A stretch of 64,000 nucleotides of DNA from Treponema sp. (GTDB lineage Bacteria; Spirochaetota; Spirochaetia; Treponematales; Treponemataceae), in NCBI GenBank assembly GCA_017551705.1, contig JAFZLA010000071.1:24528-88527 (forward strand), read 5' to 3'. Below are positions 16,728 to 25,368 of the stretch, piece after piece. The position numbers and the translations under genes are program-made. A model generated the notes under the pieces. The model did no database searches. It was not told where the DNA came from and was given only the letters and a program-made list of their open reading frames with translations. The first letter of the stretch is position 1. Every line of letters begins with the position of its first letter.

Positions 16728-16816
16728 TTGCATATAAGATATACTTTTTTTTCGAAAGTTTGTAATATTTTTGAAAAAAATCGTAATTTTATTGCGCCAA
16801 AGTCTGAATTTATTTG

Positions 16817-16845
16817 TTGACAAAACATTTCTTGTATACTATAAA
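16817..16845 (+). promoter_or_regulatory. Promoter for the small orphan gene
   Basis: TTGACA (16817-16822), a 17-base spacer and TATAAA (16840-16845), about 18 bases ahead of the ATG at 16864. Confidence 0.6.
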
Positions 16846-16863
16846 TAAATATTGGTGAATAAA

Positions 16864-17124
16864 ATGATAAATGAAGAATACGACAATTATGGAAAAGAGT
16901 GTTCCGTTCCCAAAATAATTCCCCAAACAAAAGAAGCTGAGCTAAAGCGCAAGGCCTTTATTCAAAAGATTCGCCAAAACGTTCCGCCGCCGATTCCGGC
17001 GTCCTTGGACCGCAAGGAAGTCATGGACAGAATCGGTCCTATTTACAAAGATGACCAAAGCGCCGAGGAAGCGCAAAGCATGGCATGGAATTTGAGAATG
17101 CTTTACCAAGAGAACGACGCTTGA
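16864..17124 (+). CDS. Small conserved-looking protein of unknown function
   Basis: 86 residues, not recognised. ATG 16864 lies just behind a good sigma-70 promoter. An in-frame TTG at 16852 is the alternative. The sequence is soluble and charged, with a central KRKAFIQKIRQNVPPPIPASL and a Glu-rich C-terminal part (DDQSAEEAQSMAWNLRMLY), so it could be a small helical protein. No signal peptide, no metal ligands, no membrane segment. It is followed by the livK promoter and is probably a separate transcription unit. Support is the promoter, base composition like the neighbours and lack of overlap with another gene. Confidence 0.5.
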   Translation: MINEEYDNYGKECSVPKIIPQTKEAELKRKAFIQKIRQNVPPPIPASLDRKEVMDRIGPIYKDDQSAEEAQSMAWNLRMLYQENDA

Positions 17125-17140
17125 TAAAAGCGCGTTACGC

Positions 17141-17169
17141 TTGCAAAATGGCCCAAAAAGCGCTAGAAT
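17141..17169 (+). promoter_or_regulatory. livKHMGF promoter
   Basis: TTGCAA (17141-17146) and TAGAAT (17164-17169) with a 17-base spacer, 25 bases before the livK ATG, which has GGAGG. Confidence 0.55.
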
Positions 17170-17194
17170 GGATGCCAAAATTGGAGGAAACAAA

Positions 17195-18367
17195 ATGAAA
17201 AAAATCATTTTGGCCGCTTTGAGCGGTTTCGCGCTTTTTGCGCTCTCTTCTTGCGGCGGAAGCAAAGATGCCGTAGTAAAAATTGGAATCTACGAACCTG
17301 CTTCCGGCGACAACGGAGCGGGCGGAAAACAGGAAACTTTGGGAGCCATCTACGCTAACGAAGTTCAGTCAAAAGTCAACGTAGGCGGAAAAGAGTGCAG
17401 GGTCGAGTTGGTTCGCGTCGACAACGAATCTTCAAACGACAAGGCCGTCACAGCCGCAAGCGAATTGGTGTCCAAGGGCGTTTCAGTCGTTCTCGGTTCT
17501 TACGGTTCGGGCGTTTCAATCGCGGCCAGCGACACCTTTGCCGCGGCCGACATTCCGGCCATCGGAATCACTTGCACAAACCCGCAGGTAACTTTGGGCA
17601 ACGACCACTACTTCCGCATTTGCTTCTTGGATCCTTTCCAGGGAACGGTTTTGGCCAACTTTGCCGTCGACAAGTTCAAGGCAAAAAAAGCCTATGTTTT
17701 GGCCAAGCTGGGAGACGACTACTCTGTAGGCCTTTCCAACTACTTTACAGAGGCCTTTAAAAAGCTCGGCGGAGACGTTGTTTTTGAAACGTTCCCCGAA
17801 GGAACAAGCGACTTTGCCGCTTACGTAACCAACGCCAAAAACCAAAAGGCCGACGTTTTCTGCGCTCCGGTTTCTACCGAAGCCGCCGCCCTCATCATCG
17901 AGCAGGCCAACACTCAAAACCTTGGCATCCCGATTTTGGCCGGCGACACATGGGACTCTAACGTAATCTTGGGAGCCGTTAAGGGAACAAACGTTGACAT
18001 CAACGTGACAACCTTCTTTGCCGAAGGAGCCGAGGACGCCGACATCGCCACATTCGTCTCCAACTTCCGCGAATGGCTCAACGCCGACCCGTCGCGCTTG
18101 ACTGACAACGGCGGAAACGACATCGTGGCCGCAAACCCTGTAATGGCTTACGACGCTTACTTTGTAGCGCTTGAGGCCATCAAGATTGCCGGCAGCGCAA
18201 AAGGCGCCGACATCAAAAAGGCCCTTCCCAAAGTTCGCCACGCCGGCGTTACTGGCATGATCGAGTTCAACGAAACTGGAGACGCCAAGCGCGACGTAGC
18301 TTACGTTAAGCACGCCAACAACAAGACTGGCCAGTGGGAATTCGTAGCCATTCAGTCTGTAAAGTAA
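17195..18367 (+). CDS. livK: Branched-chain amino-acid binding lipoprotein LivK
   Basis: 390-residue type I periplasmic binding protein delivering Leu/Ile/Val-type substrates to LivHMGF. Signal peptide MKKIILAALSGFALFALSSC ends in a clear lipobox (LSSC), so the protein is lipid-anchored outside the cytoplasmic membrane. The mature part follows the LivJ/K fold: VVKIGIYEPASGDNGAGGKQ, AASELVSKGVSVVLGSYGS, then PAIGITCTNPQVT. ATG 17195 follows TTGGAGG. It opens a five-gene operon, with livH starting one base after its stop. The exact amino acid bound cannot be read from the sequence. Confidence 0.92.
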   Translation: MKKIILAALSGFALFALSSCGGSKDAVVKIGIYEPASGDNGAGGKQETLGAIYANEVQSKVNVGGKECRVELVRVDNESSNDKAVTAASELVSKGVSVVLGSYGSGVSIAASDTFAAADIPAIGITCTNPQVTLGNDHYFRICFLDPFQGTVLANFAVDKFKAKKAYVLAKLGDDYSVGLSNYFTEAFKKLGGDVVFETFPEGTSDFAAYVTNAKNQKADVFCAPVSTEAAALIIEQANTQNLGIPILAGDTWDSNVILGAVKGTNVDINVTTFFAEGAEDADIATFVSNFREWLNADPSRLTDNGGNDIVAANPVMAYDAYFVALEAIKIAGSAKGADIKKALPKVRHAGVTGMIEFNETGDAKRDVAYVKHANNKTGQWEFVAIQSVK

Positions 18368-18368
18368 G

Positions 18369-19253
18369 ATGAACTTCTTTAGCGCCAATCTTCCTTACAT
18401 TCTCGCCGGCATTTCGACCGGCGGGCAGTACGCCCTTATCGCCATAGGCTACACGATGGTCTATGGCATCCTGCGCCTTATCAACTTCGCTCATGGCGAC
18501 GTTTTTATGGCCGCGGGCTTGGTGTTGATTTACGCTTCCACGGTTTTGCCTCTTTATGTTTCAATACCGTTGATGATTGCGATAACTGTCTTGATTGGCT
18601 TTGCCATCGAGCGCGCGGCTTACAAGCCTTTGAGAAACGCGCCCAGAATGTCGGTCATGATTAGCGCTATCGGAGTTTCGTACTTGATTCAAAATTTGGC
18701 GCTCTATGTAACGGGCGGCCTTACCAAATACTATCCGCCCATTCCATGGATTAGCGACTCAATACAAATCTTTGGAGCGATGACAAAGCGCGTTACGGTA
18801 ATCACTCCGTTCCTTACAATCGCGCTTGTCGTGGCCCTTGTTCTTTTGATCCGCTACACCAAAATCGGAATGGCGATGCGGGCAGTCTCGCGCGACTTTG
18901 AGACCGCCCAGCTTATGGGAATCAAGTTGGACGCGGTGATTTCGACCACTTTTGTAATCGGAACTTTCTTGGCCGCGATCGGCTCGCTTTTGTTCTTTTC
19001 CAACTATACCGGAGTCACTCCCACGGTCGGAGCGATGCCAGGCCTTAAAGCCTTTGTGGCCGCTGTCTTTGGCGGAATCGGTTCCATCCCCGGAGCGGTT
19101 ATCGGAGCCTTTGTCATAGGCATTTGCGAAAACATAATCAAGGGCTTGGGGTGGACTACCTTTAGCGACGCCTTTACTTTTGTTCTTTTGATATTCGTTC
19201 TTATGTTCATGCCAACAGGAATCTTTGGCGAAAAGTCCACGGACAAGGTGTAA
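18369..19253 (+). CDS. livH: Branched-chain amino-acid permease LivH
   Basis: Inner-membrane permease of the Liv importer, 294 residues with about eight hydrophobic helices. It begins with the family's GISTGGQYALIAIGYTMVYG and LINFAHGD block, and carries the cytoplasmic coupling motif RAVSRDFETAQLMGIKLD that contacts the ATPase subunits, plus AVFGGIGSIPGAVIGAF near the end. It forms a heterodimeric channel with LivM, whose gene begins four bases downstream. Confidence 0.93.
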   Translation: MNFFSANLPYILAGISTGGQYALIAIGYTMVYGILRLINFAHGDVFMAAGLVLIYASTVLPLYVSIPLMIAITVLIGFAIERAAYKPLRNAPRMSVMISAIGVSYLIQNLALYVTGGLTKYYPPIPWISDSIQIFGAMTKRVTVITPFLTIALVVALVLLIRYTKIGMAMRAVSRDFETAQLMGIKLDAVISTTFVIGTFLAAIGSLLFFSNYTGVTPTVGAMPGLKAFVAAVFGGIGSIPGAVIGAFVIGICENIIKGLGWTTFSDAFTFVLLIFVLMFMPTGIFGEKSTDKV

Positions 19254-19256
19254 GGC

Positions 19257-20360
19257 ATGAAAGACATTTCTAAAAATTTGCAAAAACAAAAACTTGTTGA
19301 CTGGATGATTTCGGCTCTTGTCATAGCCTTTATCTTTGTCTTGATTTTTGTCTTGGAACAAATTCTTCCAAGAACTTCGATGCTTTTTACGGTGCTCAAA
19401 AAGGGCGCCATTTACGCGCTGGTCGCCGTCTCGATGAATTTGCTCAACGGCTTTACCGGCCTCTTTTCTTTGGGGCAGGCGGGCTTTATGATGATTGGCG
19501 CCTACACTTACGCAGTCTTTACGATACCCGTCGCGCTCAGGCCGGCGGTTTACCAATATTTTGACGGAGGGGCGATTCAGTTTGCCATTCCGGTCTTTGC
19601 CGCGCTTTTGCTTGCGGGGCTTGTGGCGGCGCTTTTTGCCTTTTTGATTGGCCTTCCTGTCCTCCACTTAAAGAGCGACTATCTTGCAATCGCAACTCTT
19701 GGCTTTGCCGAGATTATGCGCGCCCTTTTTCAGTGGGACAAGCTTGGAGTAATCACAAACGGCTCCAACCTTTTGCGAAAGTATCCTGTATTTAGGTCCA
19801 CGGTTTTTCCATTCGCCGTTTCGGGCGTGTGCATAGCGCTGATAGTGCTGTTGATAAACTCAACCTACGGGCGCGCCTTTAAGGCCATCCGCGACGACGA
19901 GGTTGCGGCCGAGGCCATGGGAATCAACTTGGCCAGCCACAAGCGCCTTGCCTTTACCATTTCTTCTTTCTTTGCGGGAATCTCGGGCGCGCTTTTGGCC
20001 ATGTTCCAAACCACGATTCAAGCCAACCAATTCAAGTCGGCGATGACCTACGAGATTTTGCTTATCGTCGTAATCGGAGGAATCGGTTCCGTCAGCGGAA
20101 GCGTGATTTCTTCGATGCTTTTTGTGGCTTGCTCGGAATGGTGGCTGCGCTTTTTGGACAACAACAACTTGATGATAGGCGACTTCCACGTTCCCCTTTT
20201 AAAGCCCGGCTTTAGAAAGGTTGTCTTTGCGATTGTAATCATGCTCATCGTAATTTTCTGGCAGCGGGGAATTATGGGCGAAAGCGAATTTTCCATCGCA
20301 GGAATCAGGCGCTGGGTCCGCAAACTGTTTGGCAAGAAAAAAACTGGAGGCGCAAAATGA
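19257..20360 (+). CDS. livM: Branched-chain amino-acid permease LivM
   Basis: Second permease subunit, 367 residues with an N-terminal helix (MISALVIAFIFVLIFVL) followed by the usual LivM core. Key blocks are LLNGFTGLFSLGQAGFMMIGAY, then YLAIATLGFAEIMR and the coupling helix AIRDDEVAAEAMGINLAS. IGGIGSVSGSVISSM mirrors the LivH loop. A basic C-terminal tail (RRWVRKLFGKKK) faces the cytoplasm. Its last codons overlap the livG start (ATGA), indicating translational coupling. Confidence 0.93.
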   Translation: MKDISKNLQKQKLVDWMISALVIAFIFVLIFVLEQILPRTSMLFTVLKKGAIYALVAVSMNLLNGFTGLFSLGQAGFMMIGAYTYAVFTIPVALRPAVYQYFDGGAIQFAIPVFAALLLAGLVAALFAFLIGLPVLHLKSDYLAIATLGFAEIMRALFQWDKLGVITNGSNLLRKYPVFRSTVFPFAVSGVCIALIVLLINSTYGRAFKAIRDDEVAAEAMGINLASHKRLAFTISSFFAGISGALLAMFQTTIQANQFKSAMTYEILLIVVIGGIGSVSGSVISSMLFVACSEWWLRFLDNNNLMIGDFHVPLLKPGFRKVVFAIVIMLIVIFWQRGIMGESEFSIAGIRRWVRKLFGKKKTGGAK

Positions 20361-21208
20361 GCGAGCAAAACCAAAACGTCCTGCGCCTCAGCGACATAAC
20401 GATGCAATTTGGCGGCGTCGTTGCCGTCAACTCCCTTTCGCTTGAGATTAACAAAAACGAAATCGTCTCCCTCATCGGCCCAAACGGCGCCGGAAAGACC
20501 ACAGCCTTTAACGTTGTCACGGGCGTTTACGCTCCCACAAACGGCGCGGTCTACTTTAACGGAGAGGAGATTGTAGAAAACTATCCGCGCGGCAAAATGA
20601 AAAAGCTTTACGCGGGAACGGAGCGGGGCAAGTACTCCAAAGTCATCGAGCCCACTCCCGACAAAATCACCCGCATGGGAATCGCGCGCACTTTCCAGAA
20701 CATCCGCTTGTGGAAAAGCCAAAGCGTCTTTGACAACATTCTTATCGCAAAGCACTGCCGCCGCAGCTCAAACTTTTTGACCGCCACCTTCCGCCTGAAC
20801 CGCGCGGAAGAAAGGCGCCAGCGCGAGGAAGTTTCGGAATTGCTAAACATGTTTGGCCTTTACGACGCGCGCAACGAGCTTTGCGCATCGCTCCCATACG
20901 GCCAGCAGCGCAGGCTTGAAATAGCGCGCGCCTTGGCCACAAAGCCCCAGCTTTTGTTGCTTGACGAGCCGGCCGCCGGAATGAATCCGCAGGAAACTTT
21001 GGAGCTTACCGACTTTATCCAGCAAATCCGCGACGACTTTAGGCTAACCGTCTTTATGATTGAGCACCACATGGACTTGGTCATGAACATCTCGGACAGA
21101 ATCTACGTCCTCAACTTTGGCGCCTTGATTTCAAAGGGAACGCCCGCGCAAGTCCAAAGCGACCCTGCCGTAATTTCCGCTTATTTGGGAGAAGACAAAA
21201 ATGCTTGA
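20357..21208 (+). CDS. livG: Branched-chain amino-acid ABC ATPase LivG
   Basis: One of two cytoplasmic ATPases of the Liv importer, 283 residues. Walker A GPNGAGKTT near 40, signature region CASLPYGQQRRLEIARALA, Walker B LLLLDEPAAGMNP and switch His in IEHHMD. The segment KLYAGTERGKYSKVIEPTPDKITRMGIARTFQNIRL contains a longer insert between Walker A and the Q-loop than usual. The signature reads LPYGQQRR, the form typical of LivG rather than LSGGQ. It overlaps livM by four bases and livF by eight. Confidence 0.93.
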   Translation: MSEQNQNVLRLSDITMQFGGVVAVNSLSLEINKNEIVSLIGPNGAGKTTAFNVVTGVYAPTNGAVYFNGEEIVENYPRGKMKKLYAGTERGKYSKVIEPTPDKITRMGIARTFQNIRLWKSQSVFDNILIAKHCRRSSNFLTATFRLNRAEERRQREEVSELLNMFGLYDARNELCASLPYGQQRRLEIARALATKPQLLLLDEPAAGMNPQETLELTDFIQQIRDDFRLTVFMIEHHMDLVMNISDRIYVLNFGALISKGTPAQVQSDPAVISAYLGEDKNA

Positions 21209-21914
21209 GATTAAAGACTTGTTCGTGTCATACGGCGGAATCAAAGCCCTGCGCGGAATCAACATGCAGGTTCCCGACAAAAAAATCGTCTCGCTGATTG
21301 GAGCCAACGGCGCCGGAAAGTCCACCTTGCTTAGAACAATCAGCGGCCTTGTCCGCTCCCAGTCCGGCTCGATAAAATTTGACGGCCAGGAAATTCTTGG
21401 CCTTTCAATCGACAAGATTTGCAAAAAAGGAATCGCGCTTGTGCCGGAAGGCCGCCGCGTCTTTACCGACCTTACTGTCGCAGAGAACCTTAAAATCGGC
21501 GCCTATTTGCGCGACGACAAAGACGGAATCGCCAAGGACCTTGAATGGGTTTACGAGCTTTTTCCGCGCCTCAAGGAGCGCAGCTGGCAGTTCGCCGGAA
21601 CCCTTAGCGGCGGCGAGCAGCAAATGCTTGCCGTTGGCCGCGCGCTTATGAGCCGCCCAAATCTTTTGATGATGGACGAGCCTTCGCTGGGACTGGCCCC
21701 CTTGATTGTGCAGCAAATATTTTCGATCATCGAAGAAATCAACAAAAAGGGCGTCACTATTTTGCTTATCGAGCAAAACGCCAACATGGCGCTAAAGGCC
21801 GCCGACATGGCCTATGTTCTAGAAACCGGCGACATCACCCTTAGCGGAAGCGGCGAGTCCCTTTTGTCCAACGAGCGCGTCCGCGAAGCCTATTTGGGTA
21901 AAAAGAAAGACTAG
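21201..21914 (+). CDS. livF: Branched-chain amino-acid ABC ATPase LivF
   Basis: Second ATPase of the Liv importer, 237 residues. Walker A GANGAGKST, signature LSGGEQQMLAVGRALM, Walker B LLMMDEPSLGLAP and switch His replaced by Gln (LLIEQNANMAL), as is normal for LivF. VPEGRRVFTDLTVAENL is the typical LivF stretch before the signature. It ends the liv operon. Only four bases separate its stop from the end of the convergent glycanase gene, with no terminator visible between them. Confidence 0.93.
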   Translation: MLEIKDLFVSYGGIKALRGINMQVPDKKIVSLIGANGAGKSTLLRTISGLVRSQSGSIKFDGQEILGLSIDKICKKGIALVPEGRRVFTDLTVAENLKIGAYLRDDKDGIAKDLEWVYELFPRLKERSWQFAGTLSGGEQQMLAVGRALMSRPNLLMMDEPSLGLAPLIVQQIFSIIEEINKKGVTILLIEQNANMALKAADMAYVLETGDITLSGSGESLLSNERVREAYLGKKKD

Positions 21915-21918
21915 CGCG

Positions 21919-23583
21919 TCAGTATACAATTTTAATGTCCTTGATTGCGTAGCCCTGCGGCGACTTGTGGTTGTTGTTTTGGAACACCAAGGCGTCTATC
22001 AAGGCCCAAGAAAATTGTCCTTCGGAATTTCTCCATTGGGTTTTTCCGGTCCATCCGCCCACGTCGTTGAAGTTCTTTAATGGAACCGAAATTTTGTGCC
22101 AGCTTCCGTCGGCGCTGGCGTTTTTTCCTGTGATTATTGTAGACGCTCTCCAAGGAAAAATCTTGGCTTCCATGTCCCTAAAGTAAACGGTTATGTCAAA
22201 TCTTGGGTCCGCGCTCTTTACGTAAAATTCCAGCTTGGCGCCCCTGTCCTTGAGGCTTGTCAAATCGCACGCTTCCTTAAACTGGAACAAAAGCTCGTCG
22301 TAGGGCTTTAGCTCCTTTAGGTCGATGAACCTTTCTTTAGATCCGTTTTCGATTGCGGCCAAGGAGCCCATCGCGCTCCAGGACTGAACTTGTATGTAGT
22401 CCGCCCTGCCGTCCTTGTAAACCGTCCAGTCGCCGGTCTTTTTTGCGTTGCTGAACCAAGTTTCGCTTTTTGCGCCGGCTGGATATTTGTAGCCCATCGC
22501 TTCCAGCAAGGCTTTGTTCAAGTCGTCGGGAAAGCGGGATTCTTGCGGCGACTTGTAAAGGCCAAACTCTTGCGTGTAGTCCCAGCTTAGGCGGGCGATG
22601 TTGCGCTCGTCCATCCATTGGCACTTTTTTCTGTACCAGTCGGCCCTTTCTTTTGGATCGGCGTAAGTCATAAGCACGCCAAACTCGTTGCACATAAGGG
22701 CCGCGTTCCTCTTGTTTACAAATTCAACGGCCTTGTCCAAGGGGGCTACAAGCGCGCTCTCGGACGACGCTTTTTCGTAGTTGTTCAGTTCCCATTTTTC
22801 GGCGTCAGTCGCGTTGGGGGGCAGGGGAGGCATCTTTTCCTTTTTATATGGAAATGGAACGTTTGTAATGCGCTTTGAGAAAGTCCAGCTGGCGCCCTGA
22901 TGGGTGAACAAAAAGGGCGTGTAGTCGTGGAAGTTGTAAATCAAGTTGTTGTCCTTGTAGTCGGGCAGCTTTAGCATCGAGTCAAGCGAGTCCCAGTAGC
23001 CGCCGCCGACAATTATCGCGTGCTTTTTGTCAATCGCCCTTATCGCCTCGATGACCTTTCCTTGTATTTTTCCCCATTTTGACATGTCGGCCTGCGTGTT
23101 TCCGCTTTCAAAGTGGGGCTCGTTCATTATCTCGTAAATCACAAAGTTGCCCTTGCCCTTGTAGCGCTCCGCGATTTGCGGCCATATTTTGAGCAGGATG
23201 AATTCTATCCTTGGGTTGGTTTGCGAGGCTCCGCTGCAGTCGTTGTGGAAGTCTATTAAAATGTACAGGCCCAATTCTTCGCACCAGCTTATGGCCTTGT
23301 CCAGCATGTCGAGGCATTCGGGGGCAAGCTTGAAGTCGTCGTTTTTGTCCGCCCAAACGTCAAACCATACGGGGACCCGCACGGCTTCCACGCCGATGCT
23401 TTTTATGTCTTCAAAATCCTTTTTTCCATACAGGAGCGTGTTGAAGCGGCCGTATTCCATCCAAACCGGCAGGTTTATTCCCTTGCTGAATTGAAGCTGT
23501 TTTTTGACTTTTGGAACGCCTCCGGCCGCGGCCATCGCGCAAAATAGGGCCAAAGCGAGCGAAAAGGACAAAAATTTCTTCAT
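21919..23583 (-). CDS. Secreted GH5-family glycanase (endoglucanase-like) with C-terminal beta-sandwich
   Basis: 554 residues from ATG 23583 (GGAGAC upstream). Signal peptide MKKFLSFSLALALFCAMAAA. Residues about 30-350 form a GH5 TIM barrel: FSKGINLPVW, VRVPVWFDVW, LIDFHND, catalytic acid E155 in IMNEPH, YNFHDYTPF and nucleophile E300 in CNEFG. Residues about 375-554 look like a carbohydrate-binding or galactose-binding-like beta-sandwich (FQFKEACDLTSLKDRGAKL, SWHKISVPLKNF). It probably cuts beta-1,4-linked plant polysaccharide outside the cytoplasm, fitting a gut or rumen life style. Cellulose, mannan or xyloglucan cannot be told apart here. Confidence 0.85.
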   Translation of the reverse strand: MKKFLSFSLALALFCAMAAAGGVPKVKKQLQFSKGINLPVWMEYGRFNTLLYGKKDFEDIKSIGVEAVRVPVWFDVWADKNDDFKLAPECLDMLDKAISWCEELGLYILIDFHNDCSGASQTNPRIEFILLKIWPQIAERYKGKGNFVIYEIMNEPHFESGNTQADMSKWGKIQGKVIEAIRAIDKKHAIIVGGGYWDSLDSMLKLPDYKDNNLIYNFHDYTPFLFTHQGASWTFSKRITNVPFPYKKEKMPPLPPNATDAEKWELNNYEKASSESALVAPLDKAVEFVNKRNAALMCNEFGVLMTYADPKERADWYRKKCQWMDERNIARLSWDYTQEFGLYKSPQESRFPDDLNKALLEAMGYKYPAGAKSETWFSNAKKTGDWTVYKDGRADYIQVQSWSAMGSLAAIENGSKERFIDLKELKPYDELLFQFKEACDLTSLKDRGAKLEFYVKSADPRFDITVYFRDMEAKIFPWRASTIITGKNASADGSWHKISVPLKNFNDVGGWTGKTQWRNSEGQFSWALIDALVFQNNNHKSPQGYAIKDIKIVY

Positions 23584-23664
23584 AAACGTCTCCAAAAACT
23601 TGAATTTCCCATTATTTTACCACTGTTTTTGTTTTTTTTAAAGAAAAAAAGATTAAAATTTCGT

Positions 23665-23694
23665 TTGACAAAAACGTTCAAATTGCGTTATAAT
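23665..23694 (+). promoter_or_regulatory. flaA promoter
   Basis: TTGACA (23665-23670) and perfect TATAAT (23689-23694) with an 18-base spacer, followed by an AT-rich leader of about 50 bases and AAGGAG before the flaA ATG. It is a near-consensus sigma-70 promoter, suiting an abundant structural protein, rather than a sigma-28 flagellar one. Confidence 0.75.
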
Positions 23695-23754
23695 ATGAAA
23701 ATAATTATATTATTGCGAATAAAACATTCCGATAAGTAAGATAAGGAGTACTGA

Positions 23755-24522
23755 ATGAAAAAAGGCTTATTTGTCCTTGCCAGTCTGTCCCTCCTTTTGG
23801 CCTTCGGCTCTACGGCGTTCGCCCAGCCGAACACTAAAAGCGTAGTGACAATAACTATTGATAATTTTGACAAAATCGGCAGCCAGGAGTTGCCGATGAT
23901 GGAACACGGAAAGTGGGTCAAGGAAAGTTGGGACTGGGGCTATCAGGCCAGCCGCTTCGTCACCGAAGGCTACCCGATCAAGCAAACTTTCGAGGCAATC
24001 CCCAATTCTTTGAAATATCTCCGCACGGAAGAAGACAAGGCCACTGTTTTGGGCCTCAAGACCAAGTTCAACCGCAAGGGAGACAACTGGTTCGAGCTTT
24101 ATCCCACAAAGGACGGCAAGCCCTTTGAGATTCCTCTTGAAGGAACCGTAACTCACTTTGACTTCTGGGTGTGGGGCGCCCACTACTTGTATTTCTTGGA
24201 CATGCTCGTTCGCGACGCGGACGGAACCGTTCACATCCTTCCGGCCGGAAACTTGGCCTTTGACGGATGGCGCAACGTAATCGTAAAGGTGCCCGGCTAC
24301 ATCCGCCAGCACTCGCGCCTTCGCAGCGGCCCCGCCAAGATGACATTCGTCGGCTTCCGCGTGACAACGGATCCCGCCGAGTACGTTGACGACTTTATGG
24401 TTTACTTTGACGACCTCAAGTACACTACATACACTCTTTCCAACATTTTCGACGGCTATGAGCTTCAGGACGCCGACTTTGGCGACGAGTCCAAGGGTTC
24501 GTCATCAGGAGATGAAAGATGA
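23755..24522 (+). CDS. flaA: Flagellar filament outer-layer (sheath) protein FlaA
   Basis: 255-residue exported FlaA-family protein that coats the FlaB core of the periplasmic flagella of spirochaetes. Signal peptide to about residue 23 (GSTAFAQ). The mature sequence has the FlaA blocks: ITIDNFDKIGSQ, the DWGYQASRFVTEGYP segment, GLKTKFNRKGDNWFELYP, HFDFWVWGAHYLYFLDML and a C-terminal YVDDFMVYFDDLKY. The ATG follows AAGGAG. Its stop overlaps the start of the next flaA-like gene (ATGA), so the two are translated together. Confidence 0.9.
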   Translation: MKKGLFVLASLSLLLAFGSTAFAQPNTKSVVTITIDNFDKIGSQELPMMEHGKWVKESWDWGYQASRFVTEGYPIKQTFEAIPNSLKYLRTEEDKATVLGLKTKFNRKGDNWFELYPTKDGKPFEIPLEGTVTHFDFWVWGAHYLYFLDMLVRDADGTVHILPAGNLAFDGWRNVIVKVPGYIRQHSRLRSGPAKMTFVGFRVTTDPAEYVDDFMVYFDDLKYTTYTLSNIFDGYELQDADFGDESKGSSSGDER

Positions 24523-25250
24523 AAAAGATAATCTTTACAGCATTGACAGCATTTTTGGCCGCGGGCCTTGTTTTTGCCCAGGCCGACAGCCAAGGCAACT
24601 CAAGCTTGGCGGACCCCAACCCCAACAATGTTGGAGCTGACTCAGCCGCCAGCGCCTTGCGCGAAGTTTCTTTGGAAAAGTTTGAGCGCGACGGCGCTTG
24701 GAACATTCACATTTCTCCGGACGCCGGCTTGGCCAACATCCGCTTGTTTGAAGGCGCTCCCGCCGCCAAACAGCCTTTGGAAGGAGAAGAAGAGCAGACT
24801 GACACCCACGCTTTGGGCTGCAAAATCCAGTTCTATCGCCGCGGCGTCAACTCAATCTACATCACAGCCGTTCGCCCGATTCCGATCGAAGGAATTACAA
24901 AGACTGTAAGCGTTTGGATTGCCGGACGCAACCAGAACCACGACATTTTCCTCTTGGTCCAGGACTACTTTGGACACGACTATGAATTGTATCTCGGAAA
25001 CCTCGGATTCAGCGGCTGGAAGCGCCTTTCAGTGGCCGTTCCGCCTAGCGAAGACGGAGAGCACGGAATCGTTCAGTCCAGCGCCTATCATGGAGACCGC
25101 CCTGGACTCCGCATCCGCGGCTTTAGAATCGACTGCAACCCGATGCTTGCCCGCGGAACATACTTTGTTTACTTTGACGACCTTCGCGCCGTGACCGACC
25201 TTTACGACATGGAAAACCGCGACGAAGACGACATGGTTGACAACTGGTAA
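24519..25250 (+). CDS. flaA: Second FlaA-family flagellar sheath protein
   Basis: 243 residues, a diverged FlaA paralogue in the same operon. Signal peptide MKKIIFTALTAFLAAGLVFAQ, then a 30-residue Asn/Pro/Ser-rich stretch, the paired blocks LGCKIQFYRRGVNSIYI and SVWIAGRNQNHDIFLLVQDYFGHDYELYLG, and the FlaA-type end TYFVYFDDLRAVTDLYD. Treponemes often encode several FlaA proteins, and tandem genes allow mixed sheaths. An acidic tail (NRDEDDMVDNW) is shared in character with the first protein. Followed at once by a strong terminator. Confidence 0.85.
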   Translation: MKKIIFTALTAFLAAGLVFAQADSQGNSSLADPNPNNVGADSAASALREVSLEKFERDGAWNIHISPDAGLANIRLFEGAPAAKQPLEGEEEQTDTHALGCKIQFYRRGVNSIYITAVRPIPIEGITKTVSVWIAGRNQNHDIFLLVQDYFGHDYELYLGNLGFSGWKRLSVAVPPSEDGEHGIVQSSAYHGDRPGLRIRGFRIDCNPMLARGTYFVYFDDLRAVTDLYDMENRDEDDMVDNW

Positions 25251-25258
25251 AAAAAAGA

Positions 25259-25285
25259 CGGCCGCGATTGCGGCCGCTTTTTTTT
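25259..25285 (+). terminator. Intrinsic terminator of the flaA operon
   Basis: CGGCCGC-GATT-GCGGCCG stem-loop followed by C and eight T. Very stable GC stem directly after the second flaA gene. Confidence 0.92.
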
Positions 25286-25334
25286 ACGCGCGGATTAAAC
25301 AGACGGCTTTGCGCCGCTGTTAAATCTGCTAACA

Positions 25335-25368
25335 AAAGCCGACTTGCTTGCACAAGCGGCTTTTTTTA
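25335..25368. terminator. Second, probably bidirectional terminator
   Basis: AAGCCG-A-CTTG pairs with CAAG-CGGCTT around a short loop, followed by TTTTTTTATTTT on the plus strand. On the minus strand it follows the stop codon of the gene at 25366 and ends in a shorter T-run, so it may serve both sides. Confidence 0.8.

Noticed and set aside
13742..16860. Insertion sequence with terminal repeats around the Rpn genes
   Set aside because: No DDE transposase, no paired terminal inverted repeats and no target duplication were found. Rpn proteins are nucleases, only loosely called transposases.
17516..18388. 290-codon minus-strand frame opposite livK
   Set aside because: Shadow of livK caused by codon bias (few TAA/TAG/TCA complements). 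No motifs.
18759..19667. 302-codon minus-strand frame across livH and livM
   Set aside because: Very basic, low-complexity product spanning two well-supported genes. Shadow frame.
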